Shown here one piece after another: positions 1 through 5,192 of a stretch of DNA of 7,889 nucleotides. The DNA lies in NCBI GenBank assembly GCA_028817635.1, contig JAPPPH010000501.1, forward strand, positions 1 to 7,889. The letters run 5' to 3'. The translations under genes were made by a program, and so were the position numbers. This stretch comes from Verrucomicrobiales bacterium. GTDB taxonomy: Bacteria > Verrucomicrobiota > Verrucomicrobiia > Limisphaerales > UBA1096. Every line of letters starts with the position of its first letter. Positions within the stretch are counted from its first letter, which is position 1. The notes under the pieces were generated by a model that saw nothing but the letters and a program-made list of their open reading frames with translations, was not told where the DNA came from and did no database searches.

Positions 1-297
1 GATGTGCCCACCGTCAAGCGGCTTAAGAATCTTGGCAGCAAAGCCGAGATCAATCGAGTGTTCCGGCTTGGATTGAAAATCGATGGTGATCTTCGCCATC
101 AACGTGTCCACCGTGGTGATTTTTCCAAACCCCCACGAGCGGTGAATGCAAAACCCGGCACTCACCAACGTGGTCAGCGCATCGGTTACTTTCGGGTCCA
201 GCTTGCCGTCCAGCACCAAACGCTTAAATTCGCTCTGGAGCTGATCCGATTGATCGACCGCCACGGTCGACGCGTTCTCTATTTCAGTGGTAGACAT
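1..297 (-). CDS. GreA/GreB-family transcription elongation factor, N-terminal part (runs off the left edge)
   Basis: This gene is partial: 99 codons are open on the minus strand to base 1, so the stop and any C-terminal catalytic part are missing. The protein begins MSTTEIENAS and contains the segment HRSWGFGKI, followed by a short beta-rich stretch (ITIDFQSKPEHSIDLGFAAKI) ending near ILKPLDGGH. I recognise this as the N-terminal module of the long GreA/GreB-like proteins of Verrucomicrobia. The C-terminal Gre domain of these proteins would rescue backtracked RNA polymerase by stimulating transcript cleavage, but that domain is outside the window, so the function is inferred. The ATG at 297 is chosen because the purine run AGAGGAAGGA lies directly upstream, with GAGG 5 nt away. 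An in-frame ATG at 321 would add 8 residues and is an alternative start. The gene is divergent from rsmB. Confidence 0.6.
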   Translation of the reverse strand, partial: MSTTEIENASTVAVDQSDQLQSEFKRLVLDGKLDPKVTDALTTLVSAGFCIHRSWGFGKITTVDTLMAKITIDFQSKPEHSIDLGFAAKILKPLDGGHI

Positions 298-355
298 TCC
301 TTCCTCTGTCATTGTGCTCATCAGGTATTTCTCGGCGTGACGCGCCGAAGCGGGC

Positions 356-385
356 ATCATACGCCCGTGGCTGGCGGGAAACCAA
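356..385 (-). promoter_or_regulatory. Candidate promoter for the GreA-like gene
   Basis: Read on the minus strand, a -35-like TTGGTT (385-380) and a -10-like TATGAT (361-356, 5 of 6 consensus) are separated by 18 bp. The predicted start of transcription is near 349, about 50 nt before the ATG at 297. The -10 sits in the 7-nt loop of a small dyad, CGGGC (351-355) and GCCCG (363-367). The site overlaps the presumed start of the divergent rsmB. It is a pattern match only; the -35 is weak. Confidence 0.35.
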
Positions 386-1662
386 GACAAATTGCGATCG
401 ACACACTACTTCATTCGCAACGACAACAGGTCGCAACCGAGAGGTTGCTGGGCGACACCCTCCGCGAGGCCAAACTGTCGCCTCCCGATGCCGGGCTTGC
501 ACGCGAGTTGGTCTCCGGCTGCGTCCGCTGGAGGCGATTGCTCGACTGGCTCATCGAGCGTGCCACCGAGGGCCGCGAACAAAAGCCGGCCGTGCGGGAA
601 ATTCTTCGACTTGGCCTGTACCAGATTTTCTTCCTCAATCGCATTCCCGACCATGCCATCGCAGATGAGAGCGTGCGCTTGGCCAAGCGCAATAAATGCG
701 TGGGTCAGGCGGGCTTCATCAACGCCATGATCCGCCGTTTCCTCCGGGAAAAGGAAACAATCTTTCGCGACATTTCCACCCTTCAGGAGGATCGCCCCGC
801 GCTTGGCCAATCGCACCCCGACTGGCTGTTCGACAACTGGGAACAACGCTGGGGCCGTGAAAAAACAATCCGGCTCATGGAATGGAACAATCAGCCTGCC
901 CCGACTTACGCCCGGGTTAACCGCCTGAAGACCGACCCCGAATCTCTGGCCAAGCGCTGGGAGATCGAGCAAGTCGAGGCCACCCCTTTCGACTGCGGCT
1001 GGGCGCCAGTCGACACAATCTATCGGCTCCGCAGCCATCCCCCCATCGAGTCACTCTCGAGTTTCCGAGATGGTCTGTTTTACATTCAGGATCCCAGCAC
1101 ACTGTTATCCGTCGATCTGCTCGACCCCAAACCCAGCCAAGCGGTGCTCGACCTCTGCGCCGCACCCGGTGGAAAGACCGGCCTGATCGCCGAGCGGATG
1201 AACAACCAAGGCCAAGTCACCGCCACCGACACAAGTGATTCGCGACTAGGTTTGCTGCAGGAAAACTGCGAGCGACTCGGGGTGACCTGCGCCGCGCTTG
1301 GCCAAGCGGAGGCCGTGCTCGCCAACGCCACGCCGAGATTCGACCGGGCGCTGGTCGATGTTCCCTGCTCCAACACCGGGGTGATGCGGCGACGGCTCGA
1401 CCTGCGTTGGAGGATTTCCCCGGAGGAAACCCGCTACCTCACCGACACCCAACTTCGGCTGCTCGCCCGAGCGGCTGGATTCGTGCGTTCCGGCGGTGCG
1501 CTCGTCTACAGCACCTGCAGCATCGAGCCGGAGGAAAACGAGCAGATTGTAAAACGGTTTCTCGAGGAAAACACGGGGTGGCAACTGGAAACGGAACGTA
1601 CGCTGCACCCTGTCGAGGATCACACCGACGGAGCCTACGCCGCCCGGTTGGCCAAGGACTGA
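367..1662 (+). CDS. rsmB: 16S rRNA (cytosine-967-C5)-methyltransferase RsmB
   Basis: RsmB transfers a methyl group from SAM to C5 of C967 in 16S rRNA. An N-terminal NusB-like RNA-binding domain (about residues 1-140, with ARELVSGCVRWRRLLDW and the GLYQIFFL helix) precedes a Rossmann methyltransferase domain. Motif I, DLCAAPGGKTG, is at residues 262-272. The motif IV cysteine lies in DVPCSNTG (Cys334) and the catalytic motif VI cysteine in YSTCSIEPEEN (Cys384). The two-cysteine arrangement is diagnostic of RNA m5C methyltransferases. Many homologues read DAPCSGTG at motif IV. With the GTG start at 367 the protein is 431 aa, normal for the family. No ATG lies between the divergent gene and the first conserved residues (PRQIAIDTLL). 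A GTG at 337 would add 10 residues and cannot be excluded. The coding sequence holds two perfect copies and one near copy of the iterated palindrome. It ends 4 bp from the stop of the convergent ferredoxin gene. Confidence 0.93.
   Translation: MAGGKPRQIAIDTLLHSQRQQVATERLLGDTLREAKLSPPDAGLARELVSGCVRWRRLLDWLIERATEGREQKPAVREILRLGLYQIFFLNRIPDHAIADESVRLAKRNKCVGQAGFINAMIRRFLREKETIFRDISTLQEDRPALGQSHPDWLFDNWEQRWGREKTIRLMEWNNQPAPTYARVNRLKTDPESLAKRWEIEQVEATPFDCGWAPVDTIYRLRSHPPIESLSSFRDGLFYIQDPSTLLSVDLLDPKPSQAVLDLCAAPGGKTGLIAERMNNQGQVTATDTSDSRLGLLQENCERLGVTCAALGQAEAVLANATPRFDRALVDVPCSNTGVMRRRLDLRWRISPEETRYLTDTQLRLLARAAGFVRSGGALVYSTCSIEPEENEQIVKRFLEENTGWQLETERTLHPVEDHTDGAYAARLAKD
674..691. repeat. Iterated palindrome, copy 1 (18-bp perfect)
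   Basis: TGCGCTTGGCCAAGCGCA is a perfect 18-bp palindrome inside rsmB, where it encodes the peptide RLAKR. It is the longest palindromic copy in the window of the shared 12-bp core GCTTGGCCAAGC (core at 677-688). Confidence 0.85.
799..814. repeat. Iterated palindrome, degenerate copy in rsmB
   Basis: GCGCTTGGCCAATCGC differs from the 16-bp consensus by one base (T at 811 in place of G). It lies in rsmB in a different reading frame from copy 1, encoding ALGQS. Confidence 0.6.
1295..1308. repeat. Iterated palindrome, copy 2 (14-bp perfect)
   Basis: CGCTTGGCCAAGCG is a perfect 14-bp palindrome inside rsmB, encoding ALGQA. Its frame differs from copy 1 in the same gene, so shared protein sequence does not explain the repeat. 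Confidence 0.85.
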
Positions 1663-1666
1663 TCCG

Positions 1667-2038
1667 CTAGGCGGAAGCCATCGGGTTGTGGGCGAACTGG
1701 TACTCTGCAACCACTCGCCCCCCGATGAGGTGCTCCTGAATGATCCGCTCGAGCACGTCCGGGGTGCAGGAGTGATACCATGTGCCCTCCGGGTACACGA
1801 CCGCGATCGGGCCATTAACGCACGCGCGAAGGCAGTTGGCCTTCGTCCGGAATACCGCCGGTTCGCTCCCGACGAGGTCGAGCTCCTTCAGTCGTTTTTT
1901 CAAAAACGCCCATGACTCGAGGCCGGCCTCCTTCGCACAGCACTTCGGTTCGCTTTGATCAGCACAAAGAAAAATGTGGCGCTTGAACTTTTCCAGCCCA
2001 AGCGCCACGGAAACTTTTTGCAATTGCTCGTCGGCCAC
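1667..2038 (-). CDS. Thioredoxin-like [2Fe-2S] ferredoxin family protein
   Basis: This small protein (123 aa) belongs to the thioredoxin-fold [2Fe-2S] ferredoxins, which bind one cluster and pass electrons in the cytoplasm. The fold begins at KRHIFLC. Likely cluster ligands are Cys25, Cys33 or Cys34 (in CADQSEPKCC), Cys69 and Cys73 (NCLRACVNGP), matching the C-x(8-12)-C ... C-x3-C pattern of the family. The following IAVVYPEGTWY segment and the C-terminal helix (PDVLERIIQEHL) are also typical. No signal peptide is seen. The GTG at 2038 is chosen because it starts 2 bp after the stop of the upstream DUF1080 gene and gives an MADEQLQ-type N-terminus. An ATG at 2071 would overlap that gene by 31 bp. 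The spacing implies co-transcription with the DUF1080 gene, but the redox partner and role are not evident. Confidence 0.85.
   Translation of the reverse strand: MADEQLQKVSVALGLEKFKRHIFLCADQSEPKCCAKEAGLESWAFLKKRLKELDLVGSEPAVFRTKANCLRACVNGPIAVVYPEGTWYHSCTPDVLERIIQEHLIGGRVVAEYQFAHNPMASA
1976..2008. repeat. Inverted repeat with 10-bp perfect arms inside the ferredoxin gene
   Basis: GTGGCGCTTG at 1976-1985 and CAAGCGCCAC at 1999-2008 are exact reverse complements separated by 13 bp. In the minus-strand mRNA they would form a 10-bp hairpin about 30-60 nt after the ferredoxin start. Each arm contains GCGCTT or AAGCGC, the outer half of the iterated palindrome found elsewhere in the window. The region is fully coding, so any regulatory role is conjecture. 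Confidence 0.5.
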
Positions 2039-2040
2039 GC

Positions 2041-3303
2041 CTATTGAGTTGGCTTCAATTCGCGAACCCAAATGTTGCGGTAACGCACCGGGTTGCCGTG
2101 ATCCTGCAATTGAATGTGGCCGGGGCCGTGCTCGCGATAGGGGCGTGTCCGCTTATGGCCAAGCATGCCCGGAATGTCCACGCCGTGCTGTACCACCACG
2201 CCGTTGTGCAGGACCGTGATCCGTGCCTTCTTCACCACTTTGCCGTCCTTGAATTCCGGCATCTCGAAAATTATGTCGTACGCCTGCCACTCACCCGGCG
2301 GCCGGGTGGCGTTCACGCGAGGCGGACGAAAGCCGTAAAGCGAACCGGCCTGCCCGTCAGGGTAAGTCAGGTTGTCGTAGTTGTCCTGCACCTGCACCTC
2401 GTACAAGCCGGCGAGGAACACGCCGGAGTTGCCCCTCCCCTGACTGCTGCCCTTGACCTCCGACGGAGCAGCCCACTCGATGTGCAATTGCACGCTGCCG
2501 AACTTTTGTTTCGTGCGGATGGTTCCGGATTTTTTCTGGCACTCAAAAAATCCATCGCCCATCTTCCACTTGGGCGCGTTACCCTTGCCGTCCTCCCACG
2601 CATCGAGGTTGGTGCCGTCAAACAACACGATGGCGTCGGACGGTGGCGTGCCGGGATTATTGACCGGCGAAATGGTGCCGGGATTGATCTGGCGCGGCTG
2701 TGGGCGGAACGGATCGTGCACCACCCACGGTGTACCGGGAATCTTCGGCGTGTCGGTGTAGCCAAAACGAACACCGAGCAGTGAGTCGAGTTTGACCACG
2801 CGATAGTTGCTCATGTCGCTGGCGCGGTTGTTGGTGGAGATGCCACCCCGATAGGAGACCAAGCCGATGATGTCCGACTTGCCGAGGCGCGTCCACTTGT
2901 CGCCGCTGCGGTATTCGTAAATGAAAAATGCACCGTCGAAACCAATCCGCACCTCCGCCTTACCGGACACCTCCGCCTCGCCGATTACGGTTCGTTGCCC
3001 GTCGCGAACGCGAATGGCGCGGATCGTCCCGTCCAGACGAAAAACGGAAGCGTGGTTACCACCGCCCGTGCTCAGGTAGACGCCGCCGGCACCCTCGATG
3101 GTGACCTCCTGCACCACACCCTGCACGAGACCGCCCATTTCCCGGCTGCGCACATCCCACCCTGCTCCGTTGGAAATGTCCCGAAAATCGCTCCAGCCGT
3201 CCTTGGAGAAATCCTTGTCCTCAAAGATGATTTCGTTAAGCGCTTGGCCTGAAATCAGGCTCAAACCAAGCGTAACCACTGCAAATATCGCTTTTTTGTT
3301 CAT
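2041..3303 (-). CDS. Secreted DUF1080 (3-keto-disaccharide hydrolase-like) protein
   Basis: The protein has 420 aa and an N-terminal signal peptide: MNKK, a hydrophobic core, and a likely signal peptidase I site after SGQA at residue 21. This points to export to the periplasm or cell surface. Residues about 24-180 form a beta-rich domain that I cannot name (GWDVRSREMGGL, GGVYLSTGGG, FDGAFFIYEY). A Pro/Gly/Asn-rich linker spans about 183-222. Residues about 222-416 are a DUF1080 domain, with the typical entry IVLFDGTNLDAWE, then GNSGVFLAGLYEVQVQDNYD, GEWQAYDIIFEMPEF, LHNGVVVQHGVDIPG and a final IQLQDHGNPVRYRNIWVREL. The family has a jelly-roll fold, is abundant in Planctomycetes and Verrucomicrobia, and includes 3-keto-glycoside hydrolases, so carbohydrate processing is likely but the substrate is unknown. 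The ferredoxin gene follows after 2 bp. The ATG at 3303 has no clear Shine-Dalgarno sequence. Confidence 0.88.
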   Translation of the reverse strand: MNKKAIFAVVTLGLSLISGQALNEIIFEDKDFSKDGWSDFRDISNGAGWDVRSREMGGLVQGVVQEVTIEGAGGVYLSTGGGNHASVFRLDGTIRAIRVRDGQRTVIGEAEVSGKAEVRIGFDGAFFIYEYRSGDKWTRLGKSDIIGLVSYRGGISTNNRASDMSNYRVVKLDSLLGVRFGYTDTPKIPGTPWVVHDPFRPQPRQINPGTISPVNNPGTPPSDAIVLFDGTNLDAWEDGKGNAPKWKMGDGFFECQKKSGTIRTKQKFGSVQLHIEWAAPSEVKGSSQGRGNSGVFLAGLYEVQVQDNYDNLTYPDGQAGSLYGFRPPRVNATRPPGEWQAYDIIFEMPEFKDGKVVKKARITVLHNGVVVQHGVDIPGMLGHKRTRPYREHGPGHIQLQDHGNPVRYRNIWVRELKPTQ

Positions 3304-3332
3304 AGTCAGTTAAATCGGGGGCGCAGTTGTAG

Positions 3333-3348
3333 CCGCTTGGCCAAGCGG
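3333..3348. repeat. Iterated palindrome, copy 3 (16-bp perfect, intergenic)
   Basis: CCGCTTGGCCAAGCGG is a perfect 16-bp palindrome in the divergent region between the DUF1080 gene and rpmI. It lies about 30 bp upstream of the DUF1080 start codon and just downstream of that gene's candidate -10 box, so it would fall at or just after the transcription start. Confidence 0.85.
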
Positions 3349-3353
3349 ACTCC

Positions 3354-3359
3354 ATCATA
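3354..3359 (-). promoter_or_regulatory. Candidate -10 box for the DUF1080-ferredoxin pair
   Basis: Read leftward, TATGAT (5 of 6 consensus) is preceded by the T-rich run ACTTTTTTA. No convincing -35 hexamer lies 16-18 bp upstream. Transcription would begin near 3347, inside copy 3 of the palindrome. The same TATGAT hexamer is the best -10 candidate for the GreA-like gene. Confidence 0.3.
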
Positions 3360-3388
3360 AAAAAGTGAAAAATGTTGGGGAAAAGGGC

Positions 3389-3417
3389 TTGATTCGGCTC
3401 GGCGCTTTGCCTAAGTT
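3389..3417 (+). promoter_or_regulatory. Candidate promoter for rpmI-rplT
   Basis: TTGATT (3389-3394) and TAAGTT (3412-3417) are separated by exactly 17 bp. This resembles a sigma70 promoter, with 4 of 6 and 3 of 6 consensus bases. Transcription would start near 3424, about 28 nt before the rpmI start codon. It fits the absence of infC upstream, since rpmI must then begin its own transcript. Confidence 0.4.
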
Positions 3418-3421
3418 TCCC

Positions 3422-3442
3422 GCCCTTTTTGGGAGGAAGGGC
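3422..3442 (+). promoter_or_regulatory. Hairpin in the rpmI leader enclosing a GGGAGG Shine-Dalgarno-like run
   Basis: GCCCTT (3422-3427) and AAGGGC (3437-3442) are perfectly complementary around a 9-nt loop that contains GGGAGG. The GGAGG is about 15 nt from the rpmI ATG, longer than usual; AAGGG in the 3' arm is about 10 nt away. The stem would fall at the 5' end of the predicted transcript. Autoregulation by bL20 through the leader of this operon is known in other bacteria, but nothing here proves that this hairpin does it. Confidence 0.35.
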
Positions 3443-3451
3443 CAATCTCAG

Positions 3452-3664
3452 ATGCAAAGAAAACCGAAATCCATCAAGACCCGTAAGGCGGTCGCCAAAC
3501 GTTTCAAAATCACCGGCTCCGGCAAAATTGTCCGGAATCGCCCCGGTAAACGACATCTTTTGGCCAGCAAGAATGCCAAGCGCCGCCGCAAACTGGGCAC
3601 CGCCACCCTCGTCGACAAGACCGACCACGCCCGTGTATTGGAAAACCTCCCGTTTTCCCACTAA
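3452..3664 (+). CDS. rpmI: 50S ribosomal protein bL35
   Basis: bL35 is a small basic protein of the large ribosomal subunit. The 70-aa product shows the whole family pattern: KPKSIKTRKAVAKRFKITGSGKI at residues about 4-26, the basic core NRPGKRHLLASKNAKRRRKL at about 28-47, and the acidic-to-aromatic end around VLENLPF. The usual length is about 64-66 aa, so the C-terminal end is only slightly longer. The ATG at 3452 places the conserved KPKSIKTRKA segment at the normal distance from the N-terminus. The gene is followed after 19 bp by rplT, the conserved rpmI-rplT pair, but infC, which usually precedes it, is absent here. Confidence 0.95.
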   Translation: MQRKPKSIKTRKAVAKRFKITGSGKIVRNRPGKRHLLASKNAKRRRKLGTATLVDKTDHARVLENLPFSH

Positions 3665-3683
3665 TCAATTTCTGTAACAGACA

Positions 3684-4046
3684 ATGAGAGCTACAAACGC
3701 AGCCGCCTCCCGCAAACGCCGCAAACGCACCCTCGAAGCCGCCAAGGGCTTTCGCCTGCGCCGTTCCAAGCTTTACCGCTACGCCAAGGACGCGCTCGAG
3801 CACGGCCGCCAATACGCCTATCGCGATCGCAAAAACAAGAAGCGCACCTTCCGCGCCTTGTGGAACCTGCGCATCAACGCCGCCGCCCGCGACGCCGGCA
3901 TCACGTACAGGCGTTGCATTGAGGGACTGAAGGACGCCCACGTCGACGTGACCCGCAAGGTACTCGCCGATCTGGCCGCAACCGACTCCGCCGCGTTCGG
4001 CGAGTTGATCAACACCGCCAAGGGCGCGCTCGAGGCCAAGGGCTAA
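3684..4046 (+). CDS. rplT: 50S ribosomal protein bL20
   Basis: bL20 binds 23S rRNA directly, is needed for early large-subunit assembly, and in several bacteria represses its own operon. The 120-aa product matches the family along its length: RATNAAASRKRRKRTLEAAKG and FRLRRSKLYRYAKDAL at the basic helical N-terminus, then YAYRDRKNKKRTFRALWNLRINAAARDAGITY, and the C-terminal globular part with VTRKVLADLAATD and INTAKGAL. The usual MPRA start is MRA here, one residue shorter. No Shine-Dalgarno sequence is visible; the ATG follows GTAACAGACA. The gene is 19 bp after rpmI and is followed by an intrinsic terminator, which ends this pair before pheS. Confidence 0.96.
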   Translation: MRATNAAASRKRRKRTLEAAKGFRLRRSKLYRYAKDALEHGRQYAYRDRKNKKRTFRALWNLRINAAARDAGITYRRCIEGLKDAHVDVTRKVLADLAATDSAAFGELINTAKGALEAKG

Positions 4047-4073
4047 GCCGCAGGCGAGTTTGACTTTTTACAC

Positions 4074-4109
4074 GGGCGGCTTTTTTAATGGCCGCCCTTT
4101 TTCTTTTTT
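4074..4109 (+). terminator. Rho-independent terminator after rplT
   Basis: GGGCGGC (4074-4080) and GCCGCCC (4091-4097) form a perfect 7-bp GC stem around a 10-nt loop. A T-rich tract follows (4098-4109, 11 T in 12 bases). It lies 27 bp after the rplT stop and 17 bp before the pheS start. It therefore either ends the ribosomal protein transcript or acts as an attenuator in front of pheS. No separate pheS promoter is obvious. Confidence 0.85.
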
Positions 4110-4126
4110 AGAGTAACCGTTCCGAA

Positions 4127-5131
4127 ATGGCCTTCACCGACCAAATCGATCCCATCAAGGAAGCCGCCTTGCAGGCACTGCAGGCCGCCGACAGTCTGAC
4201 CGGACTGGATGATGTCCGCGTCCAGTACCTCGGCACCAACGGCCAGTTCACCGGACTGCTCAAGCAGATGGGCAACCTCTCCAAGGAGGAACGCCCCGCC
4301 GCCGGCAAGGCCGTCAACCAGGCAAAGGTTGAGTTGACCGAAACGCTCAATCGGCGGCGCGAAGAGTTGGAGTTGGCCGAGGCCGCCCCCAAGCACGCCA
4401 CCGACTTCACCGCCCCGGGCCGACGCCGACCGCTGGGCAAAAAACATCCGCTCTCACAGGTCACCGAGGACATCGTGCGCAGCTTCCGCAAGATCGGCTT
4501 CGCCGTCGCCGATGGCCCCGAGATCGAGACGGAACACTACTGCTTCGACGCGCTCAACACCCCGGCCGATCACCCCGCTCGCGACACGCAGGACACATTT
4601 TTCCTCAACACAAACGAGCGCCCGCTCCTGCGCACGCACACCTCGTCCGTGCAGATTCGCGTGATGGAAAAGACGCCTCCGCCGGTCCGCATCATCGTGC
4701 CGGGCCGCGTGTATCGCCGGGACACGGCAGACGCCACGCACAACCCCACTTTTCATCAGATCGAGGGCCTTTACGTCGACAAAAACGTCACCGTTGGCGA
4801 CCTCAAGGGTACGGTGGAGTTTGTCTTCAAGGAACTACTTGGCAAGGAAGTGAAGCTGCGATTCCGGCCACACTACTTCTCCTACACCGAGCCGAGCCTC
4901 GAGATCGACTTCAGCAGTCCGCTCGTCCGCAAGATGGGCAAGGAATGGCTTGAGATTGCCGGCTGCGGCATGGTGCACCCGAGGGTATTCGAGAACGTCG
5001 GCTACGATCCCGAGCAGTGGAGTGGCTGGGCGTTTGGCTTCGGCATCGAGCGCATCGCGATGATCCGCTACGGTATCAACGACATCCGCCTCTTCTACGA
5101 AAACGACAAGCGCTTCCTAGAGCAATTCTAG
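4127..5131 (+). CDS. pheS: Phenylalanine--tRNA ligase alpha subunit
   Basis: PheS is the catalytic subunit of the alpha2-beta2 class II synthetase that charges tRNA-Phe. The 334-aa length is typical. Residues about 1-95 form the helical tRNA-binding arm (KEERPAAGKAVNQAK, RREELELAE). The catalytic core begins at HPLSQVTEDIVRSFRKIGF (107-125), with LRTHTSSVQIRVM at 168-180, GRVYRRDTADATHNPTFHQIEG at 193-214, FRPHYFSYTEPSLEID at 246-261 and the motif 3 segment GWAFGFGIERIAM at 300-312. The LRTHTS motif is followed by S rather than the more usual P. The ATG at 4127 has no clear Shine-Dalgarno sequence but gives the expected N-terminus. The gene keeps its common place after rplT, yet the beta subunit gene pheT does not follow; prs does. 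pheT must be elsewhere. Confidence 0.96.
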   Translation: MAFTDQIDPIKEAALQALQAADSLTGLDDVRVQYLGTNGQFTGLLKQMGNLSKEERPAAGKAVNQAKVELTETLNRRREELELAEAAPKHATDFTAPGRRRPLGKKHPLSQVTEDIVRSFRKIGFAVADGPEIETEHYCFDALNTPADHPARDTQDTFFLNTNERPLLRTHTSSVQIRVMEKTPPPVRIIVPGRVYRRDTADATHNPTFHQIEGLYVDKNVTVGDLKGTVEFVFKELLGKEVKLRFRPHYFSYTEPSLEIDFSSPLVRKMGKEWLEIAGCGMVHPRVFENVGYDPEQWSGWAFGFGIERIAMIRYGINDIRLFYENDKRFLEQF

Positions 5132-5146
5132 CGCTTGGCCAAGCAC
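5131..5146. repeat. Iterated palindrome, copy 4 (at the pheS stop codon)
   Basis: GCGCTTGGCCAAGCAC carries the perfect 12-bp core GCTTGGCCAAGC at 5133-5144, with one mismatch to the 16-bp consensus (A at 5145). The first G is the last base of the pheS stop codon TAG, so this copy lies essentially in the 3' untranslated region. Confidence 0.85.
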
Positions 5147-5163
5147 TTGGGATCTTGGTTTTC
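5137..5163 (+). terminator. Weak terminator-like hairpin after pheS
   Basis: GGCCAAG (5137-5143), the right side of palindrome copy 4, can pair with CTTGGTT (5154-5160): five Watson-Crick pairs plus two G-U, over a 10-nt loop. The T-run is only four bases and overlaps the stem. The stem is short, so this is a tentative call for the pheS 3' end. Confidence 0.22.
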
Positions 5164-5168
5164 AAAAA

Positions 5169-5177
5169 TTATCCACA
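5169..5177 (+). promoter_or_regulatory. Perfect DnaA-box 9-mer upstream of prs
   Basis: TTATCCACA matches the canonical DnaA box exactly. It lies in the AT-rich pheS-prs intergenic region, 15 bp upstream of the candidate prs -35 box. No second perfect box is visible nearby, so this is not an origin. It could be a DnaA regulatory or titration site, or a chance match. Confidence 0.35.
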
Positions 5178-5192
5178 ATTGTCTGAATGCGC

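Noticed and set aside
4..366. Extension of the rsmB reading frame upstream to base 4.
   Set aside because: The extra 121 residues do not resemble RsmB, the remaining 431 aa is already full length, and the minus strand here encodes the GreA-like protein.
406..1038. A 210-codon minus-strand open frame opposite rsmB.
   Set aside because: The plus strand carries the NusB-like domain of RsmB; the antisense product has no recognisable family.
2044..2784. A 246-codon plus-strand open frame antisense to the DUF1080 gene.
   Set aside because: The minus strand encodes a convincing DUF1080 domain here. The plus-strand product shows no family pattern.
3823..3830. The cyanobacterial HIP1 octamer GCGATCGC in rplT.
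   Set aside because: I found only one copy and the proteins do not look cyanobacterial. The iterated element here is a different palindrome.
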